From NCBI GenBank assembly GCA_040367435.1, contig BAABWY010000009.1:1-64000 (forward strand): DNA of 64,000 bases. The letters run 5' to 3'. Shown piece by piece: positions 9,446-17,830 of this stretch (positions are counted from its first letter, which is position 1; each line of letters opens with the position of its first letter). This stretch comes from Hyphomicrobiales bacterium 4NK60-0047b (GTDB lineage: Bacteria > Pseudomonadota > Alphaproteobacteria > Rhizobiales > HXMU1428-3). The notes under the pieces are model-generated. The model saw only the letters and a program-made list of their open reading frames with translations, was not told the DNA's origin and did no database searches. A program made the translations under genes and the position numbers.

Positions 9446-10585
9446 TTATGTATATGATTTCTCCAGATCAACTTTCTCTAGCATCTGTGTAATGATTTCC
9501 AATTTACTTCGACTAACAGGAACTTCTGTCTCTGTTGGTTGTCCCATTAACAAAAAGCCACGGTCACCGTCCTTTATAATCGCTTTCACGTGATTGAGAT
9601 TGACAAGGAAACTTCGATGACAGCGAACAATTCCAGCACCAGCGACTTTCTTTTCAATTTTAGAAATTGAATGGTCACAATAATATTCATCATTTAAATC
9701 ATTAATTACAGTATAATGCCCATCAGCTGCAACATGGGTGATATTGGTTGGATGGAGGTAAACAGTCGCCCCGTTCTTTTTAACAGGAATACGTTTCATC
9801 TCTTTTTTCTTACTAAAGTGATTAAAGCTACTGCTATCATTCTCAGAAAAAGAGTTTAAGTGTTGTTGTTCATCAAGGCTCTTTTCAGGTAACGCCATTA
9901 AAAGAAATAATCCGCAAAAGAAAAAAGAAGTCAAAGCCACCGCGACACCCATAATATCAGAAGAAAAAACAGGGCTTTGCACCAAATCTGTGGCGTCGTC
10001 TTTTAAAATAAAACTCGTAGAAAACATACCTACATAATGCATTGAAGAAATTGAAATTCCCAAAACAACAGCAGCTATTGATATCTCTTTCATTGCTTTT
10101 TCTCGAAAAGCAAATTTTAAGGCGCCGGCTGAAACAACAACGGCAATGAGAACAGACAAGAAAATACCAACTGAAGAATAGCTGATAATACAATTCCCTC
10201 GAATAGCACTCATTCCTGTAAAATGCATTGAGGTAATACCAAGCCCCATAAACAAACCACCAATGATTAAGCCCCACCTATTTGCAGAAACATAATTGCA
10301 AATATAAAGCCCAAGGCCCGTCATAATCATCGCTGTAAAAGCTGAAACAATCGTGAGCAACACATCATAATGAATAATTATGGGCAGCTTAAATGCCAAC
10401 ATGCCAATAAAGTGCATCGACCAGATAGATCCACCAATGGCTATAGACCCTTTTAAAATTTGCAATTTCGGAGAATAATCAATTAGCCAGCTTGTGCCCG
10501 AGGTTAAAATCAAACCAGTGAAAGACCCCATAATGGCAACTAGAATTGATAAAATAATTAAAATAATATTATATTCAACAACCAT
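9446..10585 (-). CDS. coxC: MHYT sensor / LytTR DNA-binding regulator, CoxC-like
   Basis: 379 residues. The N-terminal MHYT domain has seven predicted membrane helices and three copies of the motif (SMHFIGM, SMHFTGM, SMHYVGM), whose His and Met residues are proposed copper ligands that could sense CO, O2 or NO. The C-terminal LytTR domain (about 275-375) has 'YLHPTNITHVAADGHYTVI' and 'RCHRSFLVNLNHV'. This architecture is that of CoxC and CoxH of Oligotropha. The ATG at 10585 is chosen because GGGAGG lies 10 bases before it; the frame could open six codons earlier at a TTG. Likely an activator of the adjacent cox genes. Confidence 0.8.
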   Translation of the reverse strand: MVVEYNIILIILSILVAIMGSFTGLILTSGTSWLIDYSPKLQILKGSIAIGGSIWSMHFIGMLAFKLPIIIHYDVLLTIVSAFTAMIMTGLGLYICNYVSANRWGLIIGGLFMGLGITSMHFTGMSAIRGNCIISYSSVGIFLSVLIAVVVSAGALKFAFREKAMKEISIAAVVLGISISSMHYVGMFSTSFILKDDATDLVQSPVFSSDIMGVAVALTSFFFCGLFLLMALPEKSLDEQQHLNSFSENDSSSFNHFSKKKEMKRIPVKKNGATVYLHPTNITHVAADGHYTVINDLNDEYYCDHSISKIEKKVAGAGIVRCHRSFLVNLNHVKAIIKDGDRGFLLMGQPTETEVPVSRSKLEIITQMLEKVDLEKSYT

Positions 10586-10744
10586 TTGTGCACTACCTCC
10601 CAATAGCTACAAAGGTGCTCTTAAATCACTTGAACTCGTCTCCTTTACTTAAATGATTTTGGAGCCTTCGAAATTTATTTCTTTAATTTTTCATCTATAA
10701 AAGCAAAAAATCACATAAAAATATTTTTATTATTATAGTACAAT

Positions 10745-11221
10745 CTAACGTTTTTCTAAAGCATTTAAAGTCGCTTCAATAACAAGTAAAATTGAAGCAT
10801 GACGTGACTTCTCCATTCTAGCAGAGCTTAGAATTTCATAATCAGCCCACTTTCCTGATGGCATTTTATCACCGTTCAATAACATATTTCTAACCTGCTC
10901 ATAGAGAACTGAAACCTCAGAAAATGAAGACCCTATAACATTGCGAGCAAAGATAGAGGCCGAGCAATTACCCAGTAAACAAGCTCTAACAATTTGCCTG
11001 AAATCAATAATTTCATCTTCTAAAACTTTGAGTTCAACACTAACAGATGAACCGCAAATCCTAGAACGCGCATGTGCAAAACAATCTGCTTTTTCTAACC
11101 GACCCAACAAAGGAATGTTCATTGATAGATCTTTCACTTGGTCACTATAAATTTTCTGTAAAGATAAATTTACATTCCTTGATTGATCTTCTGCTAAATG
11201 TTTTTTCGAACTATAAGGCAT
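10745..11221 (-). CDS. NifU/IscU-like iron-sulfur cluster scaffold protein
   Basis: 158 residues. It resembles NifU N-terminal scaffold proteins: first Cys in 'ICGSSVSVEL', second in 'ACLLGNCSAS', then a helical tail with 'SRHASILLVIEA'. In the usual family a third cluster ligand sits in that last segment (…RH.C), and here it is Ala/Ser, so cluster binding may be altered. Its ATG overlaps the stop of the upstream molybdopterin-binding gene (TAATG). The operon context suggests a role in supplying or repairing [2Fe-2S] clusters of CO dehydrogenase; this is inference. Confidence 0.65.
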   Translation of the reverse strand: MPYSSKKHLAEDQSRNVNLSLQKIYSDQVKDLSMNIPLLGRLEKADCFAHARSRICGSSVSVELKVLEDEIIDFRQIVRACLLGNCSASIFARNVIGSSFSEVSVLYEQVRNMLLNGDKMPSGKWADYEILSSARMEKSRHASILLVIEATLNALEKR

Positions 11222-12192
11222 TATTTTATTAAGCCCCCCACTCCTAAACTCATAATATATTTAGAAGATATTTTTTGCCCACAAAGTACTTGTTGTAAGA
11301 TCCAATCAAAACCGTTCAATTTATGAGATCGAGCGCATGTAGGAACACCAATAACTGAAGAACTATTGATGTTTCCAAACATCAGTAAGTTACCTGGTTC
11401 AACAGGCATACCAACATGAACAACCTCTCCCCCGGCAGATGTAAGAGCACGTGGTATCACATCATTTCGATCAGAAAGAGCACAAGAGCCTAAAATTAAA
11501 ATTGGTGATGCTTTGTTTTCTACTAGATCAAGAATAGCTTTGGCTACTGAGAAATGACTGTGGTCTGTTACGACCGTTCGTATTAAATCAGAACCCAAGG
11601 CATTCAGTTTTTGTTCTAATATACATTCGCCTTTATTGATGACTTTTGTTTTGTTCCAGCTGTTTTTGGTTAAAATTAAACCTGCTTTGTGTTTTTGAAA
11701 TGGTGCAACTTTGATCGCAGGCCGAGCTACATCGATTAGCTCACATGCCGTTTGAAAAACCTTAATAGGTAAAGCAAATGGGATGACTTTAATTGTAGCT
11801 ACAACTTCACCTTTTAAAACTTTATGAGATGGTTTGCATGTTGCAACTGTCAAACGTTCATCTATAAAATTCAATTCATTAAGCAAGTTAACATCTAATG
11901 TTGCCAGACCATCTGCATCAGAATAAATATTAGCCCGCCCAGTTGAAGCTTTAGTAATTTTACAATTCTCTCCGCAAAGTAAATTTGCTATCTCATAAGC
12001 GACAAAATCTTCCCCTAAATCCTGATGATCCGGCTTCGCAACATGTACCGTTCGAATGCCCTCAAAATAAAGTTTGTTGATAAGGTCTAAGTCAACAATT
12101 TGTCCCTTCTTGGCGCGGCCATTCTTATAGCTTAACGAATAAGCTAAAATCCCGCCTTCAGCATCTTGGAGTTTCATCTCATCAAACTTCAT
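11221..12192 (-). CDS. Molybdopterin-binding (MoCF/MoeA-like) domain protein
   Basis: 323 residues. The central to C-terminal part has a MogA/MoeA-type molybdopterin-binding fold, with 'SPILILGSCALSDRNDVIPRAL' and 'GMPVEPGNLLMFG', a phrase shared by proteins encoded beside xdhC and cox genes. The start is the ATG at 12192, which overlaps the stop of the upstream XdhC gene as TAATG and has AGAGG ten bases before it; an earlier frame opening at 12222 has no such support. Probably handles the Mo cofactor during CO dehydrogenase maturation. Confidence 0.72.
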   Translation of the reverse strand: MKFDEMKLQDAEGGILAYSLSYKNGRAKKGQIVDLDLINKLYFEGIRTVHVAKPDHQDLGEDFVAYEIANLLCGENCKITKASTGRANIYSDADGLATLDVNLLNELNFIDERLTVATCKPSHKVLKGEVVATIKVIPFALPIKVFQTACELIDVARPAIKVAPFQKHKAGLILTKNSWNKTKVINKGECILEQKLNALGSDLIRTVVTDHSHFSVAKAILDLVENKASPILILGSCALSDRNDVIPRALTSAGGEVVHVGMPVEPGNLLMFGNINSSSVIGVPTCARSHKLNGFDWILQQVLCGQKISSKYIMSLGVGGLIK

Positions 12193-12887
12193 TATGTCAC
12201 ACCTCTGCTTTGCCAAAAGCAAGCGGTCATTTCAGCCATAATTGAAAGACTAATTTCAGCAGGACCTCTGGCATGAATATCCAGACCAATAGGAGCATGA
12301 ATTAAATCTAAATGACTTTCTTCGACCCCAGCTTCAAGAAAACGAATACGTCGTTTAGAATGTGTTTTCTTACTCCCTAATGCTCCTATGTAAAAACATT
12401 TACTCTTTAAAGAATGCATAAGTGCCGGGTCATCAATTTTGGGATCATGCGTAACAGAAACAAAAGCCGTCCAATCATCCAAAACATAGTTGAACAAAAC
12501 ATCTTGTGGCCACTCATTAACCACCGTGACGCCTGAGAAACGATTATCATTGGCAAAAGCATCCCTAGGATCAATGATGATGCATTCATATCCAGAAAGA
12601 CGCGCCAAAGGCACCAGTTTCTGTGAAATATGAACGGCGCCAATTATGATTAGTTGTTTATGAGGATTATAGACCTGTAAAAAGATCTCCTCGCCCTCAA
12701 TTTCAACAAACCTATTCTCCCCACTCGAAAAAACTTCAGCAATATATTGCTCAACTCCTTCAACAGAGTAATTTTGATCTGTAGTATAAACAAGTTCCTG
12801 ATAACCAGACTGGACTTTAGTTAAAACGACAACCTGTTTTCTTAAGTTTTGCGCCTCTAATAATTCTTTAAGAACAGTCCGCTTCAT
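12192..12887 (-). CDS. XdhC-family protein, Rossmann (C-terminal) half
   Basis: 231 residues. Rossmann-type XdhC C-terminal domain with 'QLIIIGAVHISQKLVPLA', 'SVTHDPKIDD', 'YIGALGSKKTHSKRR' and 'HAPIGLDIHARGPAEISLSI'. The family delivers sulfurated Mo cofactor to xanthine-oxidase-type enzymes. The matching N-terminal half is encoded by the preceding gene, 9 bp upstream, so this is a two-gene version of a usually fused protein. It likely forms a complex with that gene product. Confidence 0.82.
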   Translation of the reverse strand: MKRTVLKELLEAQNLRKQVVVLTKVQSGYQELVYTTDQNYSVEGVEQYIAEVFSSGENRFVEIEGEEIFLQVYNPHKQLIIIGAVHISQKLVPLARLSGYECIIIDPRDAFANDNRFSGVTVVNEWPQDVLFNYVLDDWTAFVSVTHDPKIDDPALMHSLKSKCFYIGALGSKKTHSKRRIRFLEAGVEESHLDLIHAPIGLDIHARGPAEISLSIMAEMTACFWQSRGVT

Positions 12888-12896
12888 TGGTTTTAA

Positions 12897-13208
12897 TCAC
12901 TCCACAGGCTCAAGATAAATTCGTATATCACCGCCGCAAGCCAATCCAACTTCAAATGCGTCATCATCAACAACCTGATACTCTAAAACTTTAGGAATTC
13001 CTGTTTCGATGACTTCAAATGCCTCATGAATAACAGCGCCTTCGACACAACCGCCTGATACAGAGCCCTCAAAATTACCTTCACTATCTATAAGTAATTG
13101 GCTGCCACTTGGCATAGGAGCAGACCCCCAGGTCGATATAACCGTTGCAATCGCGAGCTGTCTTTTTGCTTTTGACCACTCCTGAGCAAGCTTTAAAATC
13201 TCTACCAT
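12897..13208 (-). CDS. XdhC/CoxI-family protein, N-terminal half
   Basis: 103 residues, matching the N-terminal XdhC_CoxI domain alone: 'ATVISTWGSAPMPSGSQLLI', 'GSVSGGCVEGAVIHEA' and 'VGLACGGDIRIYLEP', including the conserved Cys in GGCVEG and ACGG. First gene of a four-gene, tightly coupled minus-strand operon with the C-terminal XdhC half, a molybdopterin-binding protein and a NifU-like protein. Encoding the two halves separately is known in other bacteria. Confidence 0.85.
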   Translation of the reverse strand: MVEILKLAQEWSKAKRQLAIATVISTWGSAPMPSGSQLLIDSEGNFEGSVSGGCVEGAVIHEAFEVIETGIPKVLEYQVVDDDAFEVGLACGGDIRIYLEPVE

Positions 13209-13756
13209 GTCTGGCCCAACTCAATTTCCAGTGATTAATTTTTATTCAGTGTAAAAATTTAACAAGACTAAGGGGTGTCAGGCAGTTGATTTTCACAAAT
13301 ACCGTTCATGGAGACCGAAAAGCCACTGAAACGAACGAACTGCGTTTATAATTCACGAGCAGTGATAAGACTAAACACGTTGTTCACGCTGTATGAGAGG
13401 TAGTAATTGGATGGTATTAGTGTCATTTGCAAAAATGCAACGCTTAACAAACGTTTTTAATGAGCTACGAACGCCGCTGAGTAACCTGCTACCCCCAAAA
13501 GGTATCAGTGAGCTGACTTATTGCTCTCTTGTGACTAATTGTTGTCATTCATGCTTAACCAGTTCCCCACGCTTAGACTTTAGGAGAAAATTTCCTAGCA
13601 ATGTTGATTTAATATTCAATTGAAAGTTATCGCTTCATTCGTAATATTTTTAGTTATAGAGCTTTCTAAAGTACAAAAATAATTAGTCATATAAGTTCAA
13701 AATTTTTGAAACATATCACATTGCATTTTTAAAACTCACTTGGGGGACAATGTGAA
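13209..13756. other. 548-bp intergenic region between divergent XdhC operon and ompW
   Basis: This region should hold the promoters of the two divergent transcription units. I see no convincing gene: the 76-codon plus-strand frame at 13393-13623 lacks a ribosome binding site and a recognisable domain. No tRNA, repeat of the palindromic families or clear dyad was found. A decayed mobile-element remnant cannot be excluded. Confidence 0.4.
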
Positions 13757-14485
13757 ATGAAATCCAAAAATACTACAATCAGAATAGTTCTACTTATAAG
13801 TGTAATACTCATGTCAGCTATTGGCTCTAACAAAGCCATTGCAGGGGATAGTTTTTTTTCTGAATTAAGCGAGGAAAAAAAATACAACTGGATAGTGCGT
13901 GCAAGACTGTTAGGAATTTATCCATCAGACGACAGTACTGCTTTAAATCCAGTCTCTACTGCATTAGGTGGCCCAGCAACATTAAGTGCAAAAGATTGGT
14001 ATATTCCTGAATTAGATATCACTTATATGGTTACGAAACATATTGGTGTTGAATTAATCTTAGGTGTATCCCAACATGATATATCATCTAAAGGAACTTT
14101 GGCTCCTTTAGCACCTGGTGTTGTCGCTGATACGTGGCTTCTTCCACCTACGGTTCTACTGCAATATCATTTTAATCCAGATGGTAAATTCAGACCTTAT
14201 GTTGGCGTTGGTCTAAACATCACTTTTGCATTCGATGAAGATGTTAAACCAGTTCTAACTGCTGGCACAGGTTTAACAAGCGTCGAAATAGATACATCTG
14301 TAGGCATAGCTTTACAAGCTGGTTTTGATTACGAAATCAATGAAAAATGGTTCTTTAATGTTGATGCGAAATGGATCCACATGGAGCCAGATGTAACATT
14401 AAGAGGTGGGGCTTTAGGGACTCAAAAACTCGAGGCAGAGATAAACCCATTTGTTATCGGTGTTGGTTTAGGTATGAGATTTTAA
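13757..14485 (+). CDS. OmpW-family outer membrane protein
   Basis: 242 residues. A signal peptide (about 1-29, ending NKAIA) is followed by an eight-stranded OmpW barrel: 'VRARLLGIYPSD', 'ELDITYMVTKHIGVELILG', 'LPPTVLLQYHFNPDGKFRPYVGVGLNIT', 'FDYEINEKWFFNVDAKWI', and a C-terminal Phe suited to BAM-dependent insertion. GGGGGA lies upstream of the ATG. OmpW barrels form narrow hydrophobic channels, but the substrate is not evident. A strong terminator follows it. Confidence 0.9.
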   Translation: MKSKNTTIRIVLLISVILMSAIGSNKAIAGDSFFSELSEEKKYNWIVRARLLGIYPSDDSTALNPVSTALGGPATLSAKDWYIPELDITYMVTKHIGVELILGVSQHDISSKGTLAPLAPGVVADTWLLPPTVLLQYHFNPDGKFRPYVGVGLNITFAFDEDVKPVLTAGTGLTSVEIDTSVGIALQAGFDYEINEKWFFNVDAKWIHMEPDVTLRGGALGTQKLEAEINPFVIGVGLGMRF

Positions 14486-14539
14486 AATCATATCTGAATT
14501 CTAACGCCTATTCTTCCTTCTTTTCTTTTTACAAAAACA

Positions 14540-14567
14540 AAAGCAGCCTCTTCATGAGGCTGCTTTT
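14540..14567 (+). terminator. Rho-independent terminator after ompW
   Basis: A perfect stem AAGCAGCCTC / GAGGCTGCTT with a TTCAT loop and a following T-run lies 55 bp after the ompW-like stop codon. It is nearly symmetrical (A-run on the other side), so it could also work on the minus strand. Confidence 0.88.
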
Positions 14568-14599
14568 AATCATAATTAAAAGGATTAAGAGTTTAGTTC

Positions 14600-15445
14600 A
14601 TGCCTCAAATTCTAAGTGTTGTTTCATTCTGTATTATCTCATTTTTTTATTTTGCGAACTCATTTACTGGGCAATCCCATCCATCGCTTAGGCTTCAATC
14701 AACCACAACCACATATGACTCAGGGTTTTTAAATTACCTCTTACCCATATATGAAAAAAAAACTGGTATCAGAATTTATCCTATAATTTCTGGGTCTGGA
14801 CGTGCCTTATTAAATGCAAAAAATGGAGATTGTGATCTTGTTCTCTTGCATTCGAAGCAAGATGAGATTGAATTTATTAAAAATGGATATGGCGTAAAAA
14901 GGTACGATTTAATGTATAATGATTTCGTACTAGTTGGCCCATTAAACGACCCTGCAAAAATAAAAAATTCCAAAAACATTATCTCTGCATTTCAAAAAAT
15001 AGCAGATCAAAAAAGTCTGTTTATTTCCAGGGGTGATGAAAGTGGTACCCATAAAAAAGAACTTTCAATTTGGCATTCGACACCTCAATCCAATCTAATA
15101 AATAAACAATGGTATTTTGAAGCCGGAACAGGAATGGGAGCAACACTAAATATCGCAATTGCAAAAAACGCTTATGTATTATCAGATAGAGCAACATGGG
15201 AAACGTTCAAAAACAAATCAAACCATACAATATTATTTCAAGGAGATAATCTCTTATTCAACCAATATGGAGTGATCTTACTCAAACATACCAACCCAAA
15301 GGTAACATTAGTCGCTTTTCAATTTATAAAATGGATGATTGGTAAAGAGGGTCAAAGCATAATTGAACAATACAAAATAAATGAGAAACAATTGTTTTTC
15401 CCTAATGCATTAAGTCCCAAAAAGATAAAAATTCATGAGCGATAA
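14600..15445 (+). CDS. TupA-type periplasmic tungstate/molybdate-binding protein
   Basis: 281 residues with a signal peptide (about 1-24). It has the TupA pattern: 'TTTTYDSGFLNYLLPIYEKKTG', 'SGSGRALLNAKNGDCDLVL', 'MYNDFVLVGP' and 'SRGDESGTHKKEL'. TupA proteins bind tungstate or molybdate with high affinity for the TupBC ABC transporter. No permease or ATPase gene is adjacent, so this is an orphan binding protein whose partners lie elsewhere. The link to the Mo-dependent CO dehydrogenase 1.4 kb away is suggestive only. Confidence 0.85.
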   Translation: MPQILSVVSFCIISFFYFANSFTGQSHPSLRLQSTTTTYDSGFLNYLLPIYEKKTGIRIYPIISGSGRALLNAKNGDCDLVLLHSKQDEIEFIKNGYGVKRYDLMYNDFVLVGPLNDPAKIKNSKNIISAFQKIADQKSLFISRGDESGTHKKELSIWHSTPQSNLINKQWYFEAGTGMGATLNIAIAKNAYVLSDRATWETFKNKSNHTILFQGDNLLFNQYGVILLKHTNPKVTLVAFQFIKWMIGKEGQSIIEQYKINEKQLFFPNALSPKKIKIHER

Positions 15446-15503
15446 GCGCCATTCATGAAGAATAACCGTTTGCAATGAATTACCCTCTGTCTGGCAAGTA
15501 ACC

Positions 15504-15518
15504 TTAAACCTTCATTAA
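15504..15518 (+). promoter_or_regulatory. CtrA-binding site (TTAA-N7-TTAA) upstream of the chemoreceptor operon
   Basis: TTAA-ACCTTCA-TTAA matches the full CtrA consensus with the exact 7-base spacer. It lies 58 bp ahead of the small membrane protein gene at 15576 and thus ahead of the receptor gene at 15905. ctrA itself is at 52254, and receptor genes are known members of the CtrA regulon in alphaproteobacteria. Confidence 0.6.
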
Positions 15519-15575
15519 CTGCCACTCAACAAACTATCAGTCATCGGACCAATTAAAAAGGCTGTAGTTAATAAA

Positions 15576-15884
15576 ATGAATGAAGAGGCAGAAGGCATAA
15601 AATTATCAATTCTCTTTGGAGGTTTTATAATTTTGGCTTCGAGTTTGATCTCATTGGTCCCACAAAATAATAAATCGATCGCTGTTGTGATCTCTCCATG
15701 GGCAGAACAAAACCAAATAGCAAACGTTATTGCTTCTGCAGGCGGAGTGATCAAAACACAAGATAGAGTTCATTGGATCGCAATATCTCATAACGACAAT
15801 CCAAACCTGATTAAAAACTTATACGATCATGGTGCTCTTTTAGTCATCAACGCAGAGTTTGTAACAGCCTGCTTTAAACTATAA
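15576..15884 (+). CDS. Small membrane protein of unknown function
   Basis: 102 residues with one hydrophobic segment at about 10-28, then a soluble tail with alternating hydrophobic residues (AVVISPWAEQNQIANVIASAGG) that suggests a small alpha/beta domain. It lies 20 bp before the chemoreceptor gene on the same strand, downstream of the CtrA box, so it is probably co-expressed with the receptor. I do not recognise the family. Confidence 0.6.
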   Translation: MNEEAEGIKLSILFGGFIILASSLISLVPQNNKSIAVVISPWAEQNQIANVIASAGGVIKTQDRVHWIAISHNDNPNLIKNLYDHGALLVINAEFVTACFKL

Positions 15885-15904
15885 AATGATAGGTAATTTC
15901 TCAA

Positions 15905-17389
15905 ATGAAGAAAACACAAACAGTCCTTCCCAGTGACGATTTAAATAATCTTAGAGAAAATTACAGCAAGTTATTCATACCTTTTTTATGGCTAAATGTT
16001 GCGACAGTTATTTTAGTAAGCTGGCTGAACAACCATCATCTAATTTTTGTTACAAGTCTATTAGCAACCTTCACAGCACTAGTCCCAACAATTTCCTGGT
16101 ACAGAAATAGAGTAAAACCGATAACTCGCTATCTCTCAGCTGCCGCCCTCGCGGGACTAGTCGCACTTATGTTAGTGAGTTTAGAAGGCAATTCTCTGCA
16201 AATTGATATACATATGTATTTCTTTGCAACACTAGCTATACTGGCTGGATGGTGTGATTGGAGGTCCATACTAATCAATGCAACCATCGTAGCCATACAT
16301 CATGTCTTACTTAGCTACATATACCCAGTGGCTATTTTCCCAACAGATGCCAGCATACTAAGAGTTCTACTCCACGCTGTAATCCTCATAATTGAAACCG
16401 CCGCAATTATATGGATCATTCATCAACTAAATTCATCTGTAGAAAATGCCGCTAAATCTGCTAAGGAAGCACAACAATCACAAAAACAGGCTGAATTACT
16501 CTCGAAGAAACAACAAGATAATCACGAGAGCGAAATTAGTCGTCAGGAAGAAGTGAAAAATGCAATTTTCCAATTTAAGGATAATATTCAAGAAGTCCTG
16601 AATACAGTAAGGCACACTACAAAAACTCTCGACGATACTGCTCACTCATTAAATAACATTGCGACCAGTACCTCCGAGGAAGTGCTTTCTGCAGACGAAA
16701 CTACAAGTAAAGCCTTAAATAGTGTACAGGTCGTCGCCAGTGCAAGTGAAGAACTTTCATCTTCAATCAATGAAATTTCTTCTCAGATACAAACCACACA
16801 AGGAATTGTCAGCAAGGCTACATCAAATGCACAAACAGCCAATTCTAAAATTAATGGACTAGCCGAAACAGCTCAAAAAATAGGTGAAGTCATTAACTTG
16901 ATAAGTGAAATAGCGGAACAAACAAACCTATTAGCTTTAAACGCCACCATTGAAGCGGCACGAGCTGGTGACGCCGGCAATGGTTTTGCAGTAGTTGCTC
17001 AGGAAGTTAAATCTCTTGCAACTCAAACTTCCCGTTCAGCAGAAGAAATTAGCCTTCAGATATCAGAAATACAAAGCGCAACAGCCGAAGCCGTTAATGC
17101 TATAAAAGAAATTACGGAAAATATGATTGAGGTAAATGAGTACACTTCATCAGTGTCGAACTCAATTGAGCAACAAAATATAGCAACAGAAGAAATATCA
17201 CAAAGCATTCACTCAGCAGCACAAAACACTGAAGAAATTACAGAAAATATCAAGAATGTTTCTTCGTCAGTCACACAAACAAATCGTTCAGCTAAAGATG
17301 TTCTTTCATCTTCAGAAAAGACCAATGAGGAAACCAACGCATTAAATAAAACAATCGATGATTTTCTATCAAAAATTGAGGCAGCTTAA
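15905..17389 (+). CDS. Methyl-accepting chemotaxis protein with polytopic membrane domain
   Basis: 494 residues. The N-terminal half has about six transmembrane segments (residues 22-175) and no large periplasmic domain, followed by a coiled-coil linker (about 176-230) and a classic MCP signalling domain. The hairpin tip reads EIAEQTNLLALNATIEAARA, with 'GFAVVAQEVKSLA' after it. It signals to the CheA/CheW complex encoded at 55976-59229. The membrane-embedded sensor suggests that it responds to membrane or energy state, which is inference. AGGTAA lies ahead of the ATG. Confidence 0.93.
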   Translation: MKKTQTVLPSDDLNNLRENYSKLFIPFLWLNVATVILVSWLNNHHLIFVTSLLATFTALVPTISWYRNRVKPITRYLSAAALAGLVALMLVSLEGNSLQIDIHMYFFATLAILAGWCDWRSILINATIVAIHHVLLSYIYPVAIFPTDASILRVLLHAVILIIETAAIIWIIHQLNSSVENAAKSAKEAQQSQKQAELLSKKQQDNHESEISRQEEVKNAIFQFKDNIQEVLNTVRHTTKTLDDTAHSLNNIATSTSEEVLSADETTSKALNSVQVVASASEELSSSINEISSQIQTTQGIVSKATSNAQTANSKINGLAETAQKIGEVINLISEIAEQTNLLALNATIEAARAGDAGNGFAVVAQEVKSLATQTSRSAEEISLQISEIQSATAEAVNAIKEITENMIEVNEYTSSVSNSIEQQNIATEEISQSIHSAAQNTEEITENIKNVSSSVTQTNRSAKDVLSSSEKTNEETNALNKTIDDFLSKIEAA

Positions 17390-17617
17390 AATATTTTGCT
17401 AATAACTCATAAGTTATCATTCAACCAACCACATGCTTTTCATAGACAAATGTATACGGTGTTGATTGAGGGATTAAAAGATAAATATTAGAATTATTTT
17501 TAATAGCTTCTCCCACGAGCAGTTGACCGTCTATAACAACCTATTAACGTCACATCGAAAAGTTGAAAAATTAAAGCTGTTCATTAGTGAAAAACTGGTA
17601 GTTGATAACAAAGGAAG
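17390..17617. other. Intergenic region between chemoreceptor gene and tRNA
   Basis: About 230 bp with no gene or clear terminator hairpin. The tRNA reads toward the receptor gene, so this region must contain the tRNA 3' trailer. Confidence 0.4.
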
Positions 17618-17694
17618 TGGTGGGCCAGGTAGGACTCGAACCTACGACCAGACCGTTATGAGCGGCCGGCTCTAACCAACTGAGCTACTGGCCC
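17618..17694 (-). tRNA. tRNA with CAU anticodon, probably tRNA-Ile2 (lysidine-modified)
   Basis: A 77-nt cloverleaf on the minus strand: 7-bp acceptor stem (GGGCCAG with CTGGCCC), D-stem GCTC/GAGC, anticodon stem GGCCG/CGGTC, loop CTCATAA with anticodon CAT, T-arm GTAGG-TTCGAGT-CCTAC, and encoded CCA. CAU may be elongator Met, initiator Met or Ile2. The acceptor pairs C4-G69 and C5-G68, known TilS determinants, and the resemblance to rhizobial tRNA-Ile(CAU) favour Ile2. The T54-C60 and D-arm features exclude initiator as a good fit. Confidence 0.88.
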
Positions 17695-17830
17695 TAATCA
17701 TGCCGCAAATGTGCGGCTCATTCTTAGAGAATGGAAGCTATAGCTCATAGCGAAGTTTCATGCAATATTAGAATACCGTTTCTCCATAATCTGGTGATAT
17801 TTAAAGGCAAAATTATTAATGAGGGTTTTT

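Noticed and set aside
13393-13623. 76-codon plus-strand frame
   Set aside because: No ribosome binding site, no domain, and odd composition; a decayed transposase was considered, but no motif supports it.
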